Positions 45,056-53,507 of a DNA stretch of 64,000 nucleotides are shown piece after piece. The DNA is from Stenotrophomonas sp046736075 (GTDB taxonomy: Bacteria; Pseudomonadota; Gammaproteobacteria; Xanthomonadales; Xanthomonadaceae): NCBI RefSeq assembly GCF_046736075.1, contig NZ_CP177163.1, forward strand, positions 310,001 through 374,000. Direction: 5' to 3'. The notes under the pieces are model-generated. The model was given only the letters and a program-made list of their open reading frames with translations, did not search any database and was not told where the DNA came from. How positions within the stretch are numbered: the stretch's first letter is position 1; each line of letters opens with the position of its first letter. The position numbers were made by a program, and so were the translations under genes.

Positions 45056-46171
45056 TCAGGCGCCAACAGCCTCCTCGGCGACCGGATAATCGGTAAAGCC
45101 TTCCGCCGCGCCACCGAAGAACGTTGCCTTGTCCGGCGGCGTCAATGCCAGCCCCTGCTGGAGGCGGGCAGGCAGGTCCGGGTTGGCGATGAACGGCCGG
45201 CCGAAGCCGATCAGATCGGCCCATCCCCTGCGCAGCGCCTCTTCGGCACGTTCTACCGTGTACTTGCCCGCATAGATCAACGTGCCCCGGTACACCATGC
45301 GCAATGCTTCCTTGAACGCCACCGGCATCACCGGCGCATCGTCCCAATCCGCCTCGGCGATATGCAGGTAGGCAACACCAAGGCCATCGAGCAGGTGCGC
45401 GGCGGCCAGGTAGGTCGCCTGCGGGGTATCGTCCACAGCACCCTGCAGCGTGGTCAGCGGTGCCAGGCGCACGCCTACGCGATCCGCACCGATTTCCGCC
45501 ACGACCGCCTCGACCACCTCGCGCAGGAAGCGCAGGCGGTTCTGCAGCGCGCCACCGTAGGCGTCGGTGCGCACATTGGCCTGCGAATCGATGAACTGGT
45601 TGATCAGGTAGCCGTTGGCGCCATGCAGTTCGATACCATCGAACCCGGCGTCGATCGCGTGGCGGGCGGCAGCGGCGTAATCACGCACGATCGCGGGGAT
45701 TTCTTCCAGCGTCAGCGCGCGCGGCAGCGAGTGCTGCACCATCTCGCCCACACCGGCGTGCGGGCCCCTGCCCTGCGGATCGATGAACACCTTGACCCCG
45801 TCGGCCAGCAGCGACGACGACGACACCGGTGGCGCGCCGCCGGGCTGTAGTGCCACATGCGACACGCGGCCCACATGCCAGAGCTGGGCGAAGATGCGAC
45901 CGCCGGCGGCGTGCACCGCATCGGTCACGCCGCGCCAGCCGGCCACCTGCGCGGCATCGTGGATGCCCGGGGTCCATGCATAGCCCTGGCCCTGCGGGCT
46001 GATCTGGGTGCCTTCGCCGACGATCAGGCCGGCCGAAGCGCGCTGCGCGTAGTACTGCGCCATCAGCGCCGTGGCGACGTTGCCATCGCCGGCGCGCGAA
46101 CGCGTCATCGGCGGCATCACGATCCGGTTGGGCAGTGTCAGCGCGCCCAGGCGGTAGGGGGAAAACAACAT
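45056..46171 (-). CDS. Old yellow enzyme family ene-reductase (NemA-like)
   Basis: The 371-residue flavoprotein shows the OYE barrel signatures: YRLGALTLPNRIVMPPMTRSRA, FAQLWHVGRVSH, GFDGIELHGANGYLINQF, RTDAYGGALQNRLRFL and DLIGFGRPFIANPDL. It uses FMN and NAD(P)H to reduce activated C=C bonds, nitro compounds or quinones. It lies 3 bp downstream of the GDSL esterase gene on the same strand. A divergent LysR gene beyond that esterase is the probable regulator of both. Confidence 0.92.
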   Translation of the reverse strand: MLFSPYRLGALTLPNRIVMPPMTRSRAGDGNVATALMAQYYAQRASAGLIVGEGTQISPQGQGYAWTPGIHDAAQVAGWRGVTDAVHAAGGRIFAQLWHVGRVSHVALQPGGAPPVSSSSLLADGVKVFIDPQGRGPHAGVGEMVQHSLPRALTLEEIPAIVRDYAAAARHAIDAGFDGIELHGANGYLINQFIDSQANVRTDAYGGALQNRLRFLREVVEAVVAEIGADRVGVRLAPLTTLQGAVDDTPQATYLAAAHLLDGLGVAYLHIAEADWDDAPVMPVAFKEALRMVYRGTLIYAGKYTVERAEEALRRGWADLIGFGRPFIANPDLPARLQQGLALTPPDKATFFGGAAEGFTDYPVAEEAVGA

Positions 46172-46174
46172 GAT

Positions 46175-47479
46175 TCAATCCTTGCGGGGGGAAGAAGAAA
46201 GCGGTGCCGGCACGGCACGGGGCAGCAGCAGGTCCAGGTCGACCGCGTCGGCCAGTGCACGGTTGCCGTCGTCGCCGGGATGCAGGTGGTCGCCGGAGTC
46301 ATACCGCGCCAGCAGGCGGCCAGGATGGGCCGGATCGCGCAGCACGGCGTCGGCATCGATCACCGCGTCGAACACACCGCCGTGGCGGATCCAGTCATTG
46401 AGCTGCTGGCGCAATGCGTCCTTGTCGGGCTGGTAGTACGTCTCCAGCGGTGTTCCCGGCAGCGCGCCGTGAAACGGCGCCACGGTCATGCCGACCACGC
46501 GCACACCCTGGCGATGCGCCTGCGCCACCAACTGCTGGTAGCCGGCGCGCAGGGCGTCCAGCGCGGGGCGCGGCCGGCCCGGTTCGAAGGCGGTGCCGGG
46601 CCAGGCGATATCGTTGATGCCGATCAGCACGATCATGCTGCGCACGCCGGGCTGGTCGAGCACATCGCGCGGCAGGCGCGACAGCGCGCTGCTGCCCATG
46701 CCGTCGCTGAGCAGGCGCCCGCCGGAGATACCGGCATTGATCACCGCCACGCCGCGTGGCGCCAGGCGCTCGGCCAGCAGATCGGGCCAGCGCGTGTCGC
46801 GATCCAGGCTGGCGGTGGCGCCATCGGTGATCGAATCGCCGATCACCGCAACCGCTGGCGCGGCGTCGGCGGTCTCCACCTCGATCGCGGCCAGCCACGG
46901 CCGCGCGGTGGTGCTCATGCTGCCGGCGCCGTTGCGATCCAGCACGGCGGCGTCGGTCTGGTCGCCGGCCACGATCCAACCGGTCTGCCGCCCGTCCCAA
47001 TGGAAGGTGGTGATCGGACTGGGCGCGGGCAGGTACAGGCTGACGGTCACCCGCCCCAGCGCCTGCACCGGCAGGGCCACCGCATCGCTGCGCAACGGCG
47101 CACCGGCGGCAATCCGCGCATCGGGCTCGCCGTCGAAGCGCAGCTCGCGCACGCTGCCCGGCACCACCGCGCCGTCTGCGGCAGACACCGCGACGGTGGC
47201 CCGCCCGACATACAGCGGCCGATCGCCATAGGCATTGGACAGGACGATGCGCAGACGCGCGCCACCCATGCTCAACCGCGCCACCTGCCGGACGGTCTGG
47301 TCCTGCAGCTGCGGCGGAACGTTGGTGGGAAACAGGAACGCCGGGTCCCAGACCGGCTGCGGGCTGGCGGTCCAACTGGCGACCCAGCCTGCCTGCGCGG
47401 ACGCGGCGGGCGCGGTGGCCGCGAGCAGCAGCGCCGACGCCAGCAGCGAAGCGGCAACACACGGGTGTGGGGAAGACAT
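46175..47479 (-). CDS. Secreted SGNH/GDSL hydrolase
   Basis: The 434-residue product has a signal peptide (LLASALLLAATAPAASAQ). A beta-rich N-terminal part (residues 30-200) is followed by an SGNH hydrolase domain with block I VAVIGDSITDGATA (catalytic Ser), block III IVLIGINDIAW and block V SGDHLHPGDDGN (catalytic Asp-x-x-His). Such enzymes are carbohydrate esterases or lipases of the cell envelope. The ATG is used rather than an in-frame TTG two codons upstream. It is the first gene of a unit with the ene-reductase. Confidence 0.87.
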   Translation of the reverse strand: MSSPHPCVAASLLASALLLAATAPAASAQAGWVASWTASPQPVWDPAFLFPTNVPPQLQDQTVRQVARLSMGGARLRIVLSNAYGDRPLYVGRATVAVSAADGAVVPGSVRELRFDGEPDARIAAGAPLRSDAVALPVQALGRVTVSLYLPAPSPITTFHWDGRQTGWIVAGDQTDAAVLDRNGAGSMSTTARPWLAAIEVETADAAPAVAVIGDSITDGATASLDRDTRWPDLLAERLAPRGVAVINAGISGGRLLSDGMGSSALSRLPRDVLDQPGVRSMIVLIGINDIAWPGTAFEPGRPRPALDALRAGYQQLVAQAHRQGVRVVGMTVAPFHGALPGTPLETYYQPDKDALRQQLNDWIRHGGVFDAVIDADAVLRDPAHPGRLLARYDSGDHLHPGDDGNRALADAVDLDLLLPRAVPAPLSSSPRKD

Positions 47480-47586
47480 CGGCAACGCCAGAAAGTGGGG
47501 AGGCCCATGATGAATTTCCGACGGCTCGTGTACTAGACTGCCCGCCGGAACAACATTTGTGACTCCAACTCAACAAGGAACCCCGC

Positions 47587-48495
47587 ATGGCCCGGCTGGA
47601 CGTCAACCGATCCGGCGAACTGGACGTGTTCGTCCGCGTGATCGAACTGGGTGGATTCTCGGCGGCGGCACGGGCATTCGGCATGACCCCGTCTGCGGTG
47701 AGCAAGCTGGTCGCCCGGCTTGAGCAGCGGCTGGGCACCCGGCTGGTGAACCGCTCCACCCGGCAATTGCAGCTCACCGCCGAGGGCTGCGCGTTCTATG
47801 AGCGCGGCGTGCGCATCCTGGCCGATCTGGACGAAGCCGAGCGCTGCGCCAGCGTCCATGACACCCCGCGTGGTCGGGTCCGGGTCAGCGCCAATGTGCC
47901 GTTCGGCCACCACTTCCTGCTGCCCCTGGTGCCGGCGTTCCTGGCCTGCCACCCGGAGGTGAGTCTGGAAATCAGCCTGAACGATGAAGTCATCGATCTG
48001 CTGGAACAGCGCACGGACGTCGCCGTCCGCGCCGGTCCCCTGAAGGACTCCCGCCTGGTCGCCCGGCAACTGGGCCGCACCCGGCTGGTGGTGGTCGGCT
48101 CGCCGGCGTACCTGGCCGAACGCGGGCACCCCACCCATCCGGACCAGCTTGCGCACCACAACCTGCTGGCCACCCAGCACGTGCGGGCGCGGCCTGGCTG
48201 GCCCATGCGCCTGGGCGGCGAGGAGCGCCTGGTGGTACCCGCCGGCAACACCCAGGCCAGCGATGGAGAGGCGCTGCACCGGCTGGCCGTCGCCGGCCTC
48301 GGCCTGACCCGGCTGGCCACCTTCCAGGCGCAGGCGGATATTCACGCCGGACGGCTGGTGCCGGTGCTGGAAGAATGGAACCCGGGCGACATCGAGGACA
48401 TCCACGCGGTGTACGTGGGCCAGGGCGGCCACCTGCCACTGCGGGTGCGCGCTTTCCTCGATTTTCTCGCCGAGCACGTGAGTATTCCCACGTAG
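47587..48495 (+). CDS. LysR-family transcriptional regulator
   Basis: The 302-residue protein has the LysR helix-turn-helix (ELDVFVRVIELGGFSAAARAFGMTPSAVSKLVARLEQRL) and an intact effector domain of the CrgA/DmlR-like branch (VVGSPAYLAERGHPTHPDQL). It is divergent from the GDSL esterase/ene-reductase unit with about 107 bp between, so it probably controls those genes. Its stop codon TAG is part of the GTAG head of the first palindrome of the repeat array downstream. Confidence 0.92.
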   Translation: MARLDVNRSGELDVFVRVIELGGFSAAARAFGMTPSAVSKLVARLEQRLGTRLVNRSTRQLQLTAEGCAFYERGVRILADLDEAERCASVHDTPRGRVRVSANVPFGHHFLLPLVPAFLACHPEVSLEISLNDEVIDLLEQRTDVAVRAGPLKDSRLVARQLGRTRLVVVGSPAYLAERGHPTHPDQLAHHNLLATQHVRARPGWPMRLGGEERLVVPAGNTQASDGEALHRLAVAGLGLTRLATFQAQADIHAGRLVPVLEEWNPGDIEDIHAVYVGQGGHLPLRVRAFLDFLAEHVSIPT

Positions 48496-49093
48496 AGCCG
48501 ACCTCTGGTCGGCTGCCGCGCGCAGCGCGGCGAAGGTGGTGCGGTGCTGCCATTGCTGTGGATGGCGGAACGGAGAGCAGCTGACCAACGGTCAGCTCTA
48601 CCAGGGAGGGGCCATGATCCCCGTAGAGCCGACCTCTGGTCGGCTGCCGCGCGCAGCGCGGCGAAGGCGGTGCGGTGCTGCCATTGCTGTGGATGGCGGA
48701 ACGGAGAGCAGCTGACCAACGGTCAGCTCTACCAGGGAGGGGCCATGATCCCCGTAGAGCCGACCTCTGGTCGGCTGCCGCGCGCAGCGCGGCGAAGGTG
48801 GTGCGGTGCTGCCATTGCTGTGGATGGCGGAACGGAGAGCAGCTGACCAACGGTCAGCTCTACCGGTGACGGGGCCACGATTCTACGTATGGCCGGCTGC
48901 CGCTCCACGCGCACCGGTAGAGCCGACCGTTGGTCGGCTGCCGCGCGCAGCGCGGCGAAGGCGTTGCCGTCCTGCCGGTGATGTGGATGGCGGAACGGAG
49001 AGCAGCTGACCAACGGTCAGCTCTACCAGGGACGGGGCAGCTCTACCCGTAAGGGGGCCATGATCCCCGTAGAGCCGACCTCTGGTCGGCTGC
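48492..49093. repeat. Large SMAG/REP array with a triplicated 131-bp unit
   Basis: Nine palindromes lie in 600 bp. Plus copies are at 48492-48516, 48623-48647, 48754-48778, 48917-48941 and 49069-49093. Minus copies are at 48577-48601, 48708-48732, 48839-48863 and 49002-49026. Each unit is plus element, GCCGCGCGC-A-GCGCGGC palindrome, spacer, minus element. The first two 131-bp units differ at one base; the third matches until the end of its minus element. A truncated copy (GCAGCTCTAC) sits at 49038-49047. No coding gene is supported in this region. Confidence 0.93.
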
Positions 49094-49130
49094 CGTGCGC
49101 GGCGCGGCGCGCTGTCCGGGAAACGACCGG

Positions 49131-50006
49131 TTACCGGTCGTCGACCTGCCCGGCCAGCAGCGCGTAGGCGGCGCGGACGGTGTCGTATCCGTAGGTGCGT
49201 TCCAGCCGGCGCACGATGAAGTGGCCGCGCGCCATGTCCTGGTAGTAGTCGGTGAACATGGTGTTGAGCGTGGCACCGGCGACGGCCCCGACGATCGGCA
49301 CGGCCTGCGCGGCGAACTTCTCGGTGACCACCACGCCGAAGCGTGCCGCGACCTTCTCCACGATCTTGGCCAGCCATTTGCCGGCTTCCTTCGGGGTAAG
49401 CCCGATCATCACCGGGCTGCCGCCAACGGCGCGACCTGCCAGCTCGGCCGACAGATGACGCATCACCTCGGCGGTGAATCCGCGGGTGATGTAGTAGCCG
49501 GTCTCGCTGGCGTCGTCCTTGCCGGAGTTTCCGCCCAGCGCGAACACTTCCAGGCAGGCGTGCCGCGTGGCCATGTCGCGCAGGTCGAAGCCCTCGCTGC
49601 GGGCGACATCGGCCACCGAGCGCATCATGATCGTGGTCGACACCGGCAGTTCAATGAACAGCGTGGTGAAGCCGAACGCACCGCCAACCGCGCCGGAGGT
49701 CGCTGCGGCCAGCTTGTGCCAGCGCGTCGACGCGGCCTTGCCGGGGGTGTTGTCCATCGTCCACAAGGCCGCCTGGGCGGACTTGAACAGCGCCGCCTCT
49801 ACCGCCCCGTGGATGCGCCGCGATACCGACTGCGGCAGCTTCTTCACTGCAAATTCCAGTGGCGAGCCGATCAGGTTGGCCATCTTGGCCGTCAGCGTGG
49901 GCGACTCCAGCAGCGCGACGGCGCGCTGCAGATCCGCCCAGTCCTGCGAGGTGGGCAGAATCTGCGTTTCCAGCGGGGGTGGTGAGCGGCGGACGAGATC
50001 GTTCAT
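49131..50006 (-). CDS. EcsC-family protein
   Basis: The 291-residue protein has the EcsC pattern: a helical N-terminal half, a Gly/Ala-rich membrane-active segment (LAAATSGAVGGAFGFTTLFIELPVSTTIMMRSVADVARSEG), and a second one (AVPIVGAVAGATLNTMFTDYYQDMARGHFIVRRLER). The family is named after B. subtilis EcsC; its biochemical role is unknown. The start MNDL is chosen; an in-frame ATG four codons upstream is possible. A SMAG element ends 38 bp after the stop. Confidence 0.85.
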   Translation of the reverse strand: MNDLVRRSPPPLETQILPTSQDWADLQRAVALLESPTLTAKMANLIGSPLEFAVKKLPQSVSRRIHGAVEAALFKSAQAALWTMDNTPGKAASTRWHKLAAATSGAVGGAFGFTTLFIELPVSTTIMMRSVADVARSEGFDLRDMATRHACLEVFALGGNSGKDDASETGYYITRGFTAEVMRHLSAELAGRAVGGSPVMIGLTPKEAGKWLAKIVEKVAARFGVVVTEKFAAQAVPIVGAVAGATLNTMFTDYYQDMARGHFIVRRLERTYGYDTVRAAYALLAGQVDDR

Positions 50007-50087
50007 GCCGCCGATCATAGCGCCGCCGGGTGAACGGAAAGGTCCATCCGACGTCACCACTCGTTCACCCGCGCGGGGCGCGGTGGC

Positions 50088-50657
50088 TCAGGACGGCAGC
50101 CCCGACAGCGCCCCCATGAACTGGCGGTAGTGGCGCAGTTCGGCGATGGAGTCGTGCACGTCGCTCAGGGCGGTGTGGCTGGAGGTCTTGCCGACGCCGG
50201 CGGCGACACCGGGGGCCCAGCGCCGCGCCAGTTCCTTCACCGTGGACACGTCCAGGTTGCGGTAGTGGAAGTACTTCTCCAGGCGCGGCATTTCGCGGTG
50301 CAGGAAGCGCCGGTCCTGGCAGATCGAGTTGCCGCACATCGGCGATGCGCCGGCCTTGATCCACTGCGCCAGGAAGTTCACCGTCTGCGCTTCGGCCTGG
50401 GCGAGCGTGATGGTGCTGTCGACCACCCGCTGCCACAACCCGGACCGCCGGTGCTGGTTGCGGTTCCACTCATCCATCGCCTCCAGCCGCTCGACCGGGT
50501 GGTGGATGGCGAACTCCGGCCCTTCGGCCAGCACGTTCAACTGCGCGTCGGTCACGACCGTGGCGATCTCGATGATCGCGTCGTTGTCGGTATCCAGACC
50601 GGTCATTTCCAGGTCGATCCAGATCAGTCGTTCGCCTTCTGCGCCATTGTCCGCCAT
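50088..50657 (-). CDS. orn: Oligoribonuclease
   Basis: The 189-residue DEDDh exonuclease shows IWIDLEMTGLD (first Asp-Glu pair), HSIxxxDR-like GNSICQDRRFLHREMP and HTALSDVHDSIAEL (His and last Asp). It degrades two- to five-base RNA, including pGpG from cyclic-di-GMP breakdown, in the cytoplasm. Length matches E. coli Orn (181). The ATG at 50657 is used; the upstream in-frame extension has no homologous content. Confidence 0.96.
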   Translation of the reverse strand: MADNGAEGERLIWIDLEMTGLDTDNDAIIEIATVVTDAQLNVLAEGPEFAIHHPVERLEAMDEWNRNQHRRSGLWQRVVDSTITLAQAEAQTVNFLAQWIKAGASPMCGNSICQDRRFLHREMPRLEKYFHYRNLDVSTVKELARRWAPGVAAGVGKTSSHTALSDVHDSIAELRHYRQFMGALSGLPS

Positions 50658-50763
50658 GTCTACGCCTTGTGCTGGGGCCGGCGCAACTGCGCCGACCAGG
50701 GATGGAAAGGGCGCCATGATACCGCCATCGCGTCGAGGCTCCGTCGCCGACGCGGGCACCGGC

Positions 50764-51246
50764 TCACTCCAGCAGCAGCGGCGGCTTGCCGCGTTTGGCG
50801 CGGAAGTAATTGGTCAGGCGCATGCTCGCCTCTTTCGCCAGCACGCCGCCGTGTATCTCCACGCGGTGGTTGTGCCGCGCATCGCCAATGAGGTCGAACA
50901 CGCTGCCGCAGGCACCGGTCTTCGGATCGCTGGCGCCGTACACCAGCCGCGCCACGCGCGCATGCACGATGGCCATCGCACACATCGCACAGGGCTCCAG
51001 CGTGACGTACAGCGTGCTGCCCAGCAGGCGATGGTTGGCGATGGCCCTGCCGGCCTGGCGCATCGCCACGATCTCCGCATGTGCACTGGGATCGTGATGG
51101 GCGATGTTGAGGTTCCAGCCTTCGCCGAGCACGTCGCCATCGGCGCCGACCAGGACCGCCCCAACCGGAATCTCGTCGAACTCGCGTTCGGCCCGCGTGG
51201 CCAGCGCCAGTGCGTGCTGCATCCAGTGTTCGTCGCGGTCGTGCAC
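50764..51246 (-). CDS. tadA: tRNA-specific adenosine deaminase
   Basis: The 160-residue zinc enzyme has SAHAEIVAM (zinc His and catalytic Glu) and EPCAMCAMAIVHAR (PCxxC zinc Cys). It converts A34 to inosine in tRNA-Arg(ACG). The start is uncertain: GTG at 51246 gives the usual few residues before EHWMQHALALA, while a GTG at 51288 would overlap the mntR stop. The gene follows mntR closely on the same strand. Confidence 0.93.
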   Translation of the reverse strand: MHDRDEHWMQHALALATRAEREFDEIPVGAVLVGADGDVLGEGWNLNIAHHDPSAHAEIVAMRQAGRAIANHRLLGSTLYVTLEPCAMCAMAIVHARVARLVYGASDPKTGACGSVFDLIGDARHNHRVEIHGGVLAKEASMRLTNYFRAKRGKPPLLLE

Positions 51247-51280
51247 CGGCACGCCCAGCGGCGGTGGCGGCGGCAGGCGC

Positions 51281-51739
51281 TCAACCACGGCGCTCGGCCT
51301 TGCGCAGGAACGCCTCGAAGGCGGCCAGAGTGGCCTCGCTGACGTGATGCTCGATGCCCTCGGCATCGCGGCGTGCCGAATCGGCATCGACCCCGAGCGC
51401 CAGCAGGAAGCGCTCCACGGTCTGGTGGCGTGCCCGCATTTCCACGGCAAGCTGCTCGCCGGCCGGGGTCAGGAACACGCCGCGGTACGGCCGCTGTATC
51501 GCCCAGCCTTCCTTGACCAGCCGTTTGAGCGCCTTGGCCACTGTCGGCTGGGCTACGCCCAGGCGCGTGGCGATGTCCACCTGGCGCGCTTCGCGGCCGT
51601 CGGCGATGAGGTCGGCGATCAGCTCCACGTAATCTTCCACCAGCTCCGACCGGCGCGCCTCGCGCACCTGCGCGAACCCTTCCACATGCATGTGGGCATC
51701 GATCAGCGGGGACGGCGGTTTGCGGGTGGTCGGGGTCAT
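51281..51739 (-). CDS. mntR: Manganese-responsive regulator MntR (DtxR family)
   Basis: The 152-residue protein has a DtxR-type winged helix (ELVEDYVELIADLI then ARQVDIATRLGVAQPTVAKALKRLVKEG) and the metal-dimerisation domain with EMRARHQTVERFLLALGV and EGIEHHVSEATLAAFEAFL. The order of Glu and His ligands and the length fit E. coli MntR (155). It represses manganese uptake genes when Mn2+ is abundant. No mntH lies next to it. Confidence 0.93.
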   Translation of the reverse strand: MTPTTRKPPSPLIDAHMHVEGFAQVREARRSELVEDYVELIADLIADGREARQVDIATRLGVAQPTVAKALKRLVKEGWAIQRPYRGVFLTPAGEQLAVEMRARHQTVERFLLALGVDADSARRDAEGIEHHVSEATLAAFEAFLRKAERRG

Positions 51740-51884
51740 GCAGGCTCCTGCGGGCGGCCGCGGGCAGAGGAAGCTGGCGGCTGGATGCGCAGTTTACCGC
51801 AGCCATCCCGGATACCCCTCACGGCCGGCGCCGGTGGCGGCCCGCTGCGCCATAATGAGCCACGCTCATTCCACGCCTCACGCC

Positions 51885-52118
51885 ATGTCCGACCTGCCTG
51901 CCCTGCCCGCCCTGCCGCTGGGCCACTACCGTCACTTCAAGGGCGGCAATTACGACGTGCTCGGCATCGTCCGCCACAGCGAAACCCTCGAGCCGATGGT
52001 GCTGTATCGCCCGCTCGATGCCGACATCGGCGTATGGGTCCGCCCGTATGCAATGTTCATCGCCCAGGTCGAGGTGGACGGCCAGTTCCGCGCGCGCTTC
52101 GCGCCCGTCACGGACTGA
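51885..52118 (+). CDS. DUF1653 protein
   Basis: The 77-residue protein matches DUF1653: LPLGHYRHFKGGNYDVLGIVRHSETLEPMVLYRP and VRPYAMFIAQVEVDGQ. Family members are about 65-80 residues and of unknown function, often near DNA-binding or tRNA genes. It is divergent from mntR. An upstream in-frame ATG at 51855 exists but adds ten residues with no family content. Confidence 0.82.
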   Translation: MSDLPALPALPLGHYRHFKGGNYDVLGIVRHSETLEPMVLYRPLDADIGVWVRPYAMFIAQVEVDGQFRARFAPVTD

Positions 52119-52150
52119 TCTGCAAGGCGCGTTGCGCGCCCTCGTCCGAC

Positions 52151-53140
52151 TCAGTGCCCGCGTTGCGATGCCAGCGCCGGCACCAGCGCACGCAGCCGCG
52201 CCAGCACCTCGTGCATGGCCGGGCTTGCGGTCTGTTCAAGCGTCTGCAACTGGGTGGCCAGAGTACCCAGCACCTCGGTGGTGGATGGCGCAGTGGCGCT
52301 GGCTACGCCTTCGTCCAGATCCAGGTGTGCGCCGATGGCCGCGCCCATGAGTTCGAAACAGGCAACCCCCGCCGCATCCAGGCGCGAGGGCAGCGGATCG
52401 AGCGCGCAGAGCGTGCCGAAGAAGCTGCCATCACGGCGCCGCATCGGTACCGAGATGTAACTCTCGAAGCCATACATGGCCGGCGTGTGGTGCTGCGAAA
52501 ATACCGGGTGCAGGCTGGCTTGATTGAACTGCACCGTCATCTGGTGCTGGCGGATCTCATGGCAGATGGTGGTTTCCAGGACGAGATCCTGCCCCGGCGC
52601 CAGGCCGAAGCCGAGCAGGTCGTGCACCGCACAGGTGGTCCAGCGGTCGCTGGTTACCCGCGCCACGGCCACAAAGCGCATCGCGGTGAGGTCGCTGGCC
52701 AGGGCCAGCATGCCGGGCACCGCCGGCATCGCCTGCAGCTGTGCCACATCGAGCTGGCGCGGGTCGACCGGCTGCACGCCCTTCTGGGCCACGCCGGGGC
52801 CCCAATCGGCGTCATCCACCAGGTTGTCCAGTACCGCCAGGCGGCGATCCAGCACCTTGGCCGTCACCCGCTCGACCAGCTCGCGCACCGCGGCCGACAG
52901 GCCGCGCGCATCCGCAATGGCGCCCACGAAATGCAGTCCCTCACCCACCAGCCGGATCTGCTCCACCGCGAAGCTCTCGCGCAGGGCAGGACCTGCCTCG
53001 CGCTGGAAGGCCAGTGTCCAGTCGTCGGGGGGCGCGCCGTCAAGGATCGCGGTGATGATCACCCGCGCCGGGTGTGGCCCGTCCTGCAGTCCGGGCAGAT
53101 CGAAACCGATCACTGTGGGAAAACGCGTGCCGGTATTCAT
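52151..53140 (-). CDS. GAF-domain protein
   Basis: The 329-residue protein has an unrecognised N-terminal region of about 130 residues (VIGFDLPGLQDGPHPARVIITAILDGA and onward), then a GAF domain with AVARVTSDRWTTCAVHDLLGFGL, SVPMRRRDGSFFGTLCALDP and a C-terminal coiled helix. GAF domains bind cyclic nucleotides or other small ligands; no output domain such as GGDEF or kinase follows, so it may be a stand-alone sensor. The ATG is the only one that keeps the N-terminal region intact. Confidence 0.75.
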   Translation of the reverse strand: MNTGTRFPTVIGFDLPGLQDGPHPARVIITAILDGAPPDDWTLAFQREAGPALRESFAVEQIRLVGEGLHFVGAIADARGLSAAVRELVERVTAKVLDRRLAVLDNLVDDADWGPGVAQKGVQPVDPRQLDVAQLQAMPAVPGMLALASDLTAMRFVAVARVTSDRWTTCAVHDLLGFGLAPGQDLVLETTICHEIRQHQMTVQFNQASLHPVFSQHHTPAMYGFESYISVPMRRRDGSFFGTLCALDPLPSRLDAAGVACFELMGAAIGAHLDLDEGVASATAPSTTEVLGTLATQLQTLEQTASPAMHEVLARLRALVPALASQRGH

Positions 53141-53507
53141 CACAACCCCTGTGGGCGCGTCTGCGCGCCTGTCCGGCATTGTCGCACGAATGCCGGAGAT
53201 GCCCGTACCGCGGGCCGATTCCCCGCCTGGCGTTTCCCTGCCACTGGCAATGCGCGGGATCCGCACCGCTATCCCTGACGCCTGTCCTGCAGGCGGAAAA
53301 CTGCGTCCCGTGCCGGCAGGCAGCTGCTGGCACTTATCGCCACGTTGACCGACGAATGCCGCGATTGCGGCCTGCGCGCCCGATTTCGCAGGTGACGGCG
53401 CGCGCGGCGCGGCACTGAACGGCACGCCACCTGTCGACGCAGCCGGGGCGGATGCTGCGGCGCACCAGTACAATTGCGGACCGTACCGCGATCCCCTGCC
53501 GCCGCCC
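53141..53507. other. Intergenic region between the GAF protein and the MFS transporter
   Basis: About 365 bp with no supported gene. It should contain the promoters of the two divergent genes; no clear operator, terminator or repeat is seen. Confidence 0.5.

Noticed and set aside
48492..49093. Regularly spaced repeats that could be read as a CRISPR array
   Set aside because: The repeats alternate in orientation, are GTAG-headed palindromes, and the intervening sequence is itself repeated rather than unique. No cas gene is present. They are REP/SMAG units.
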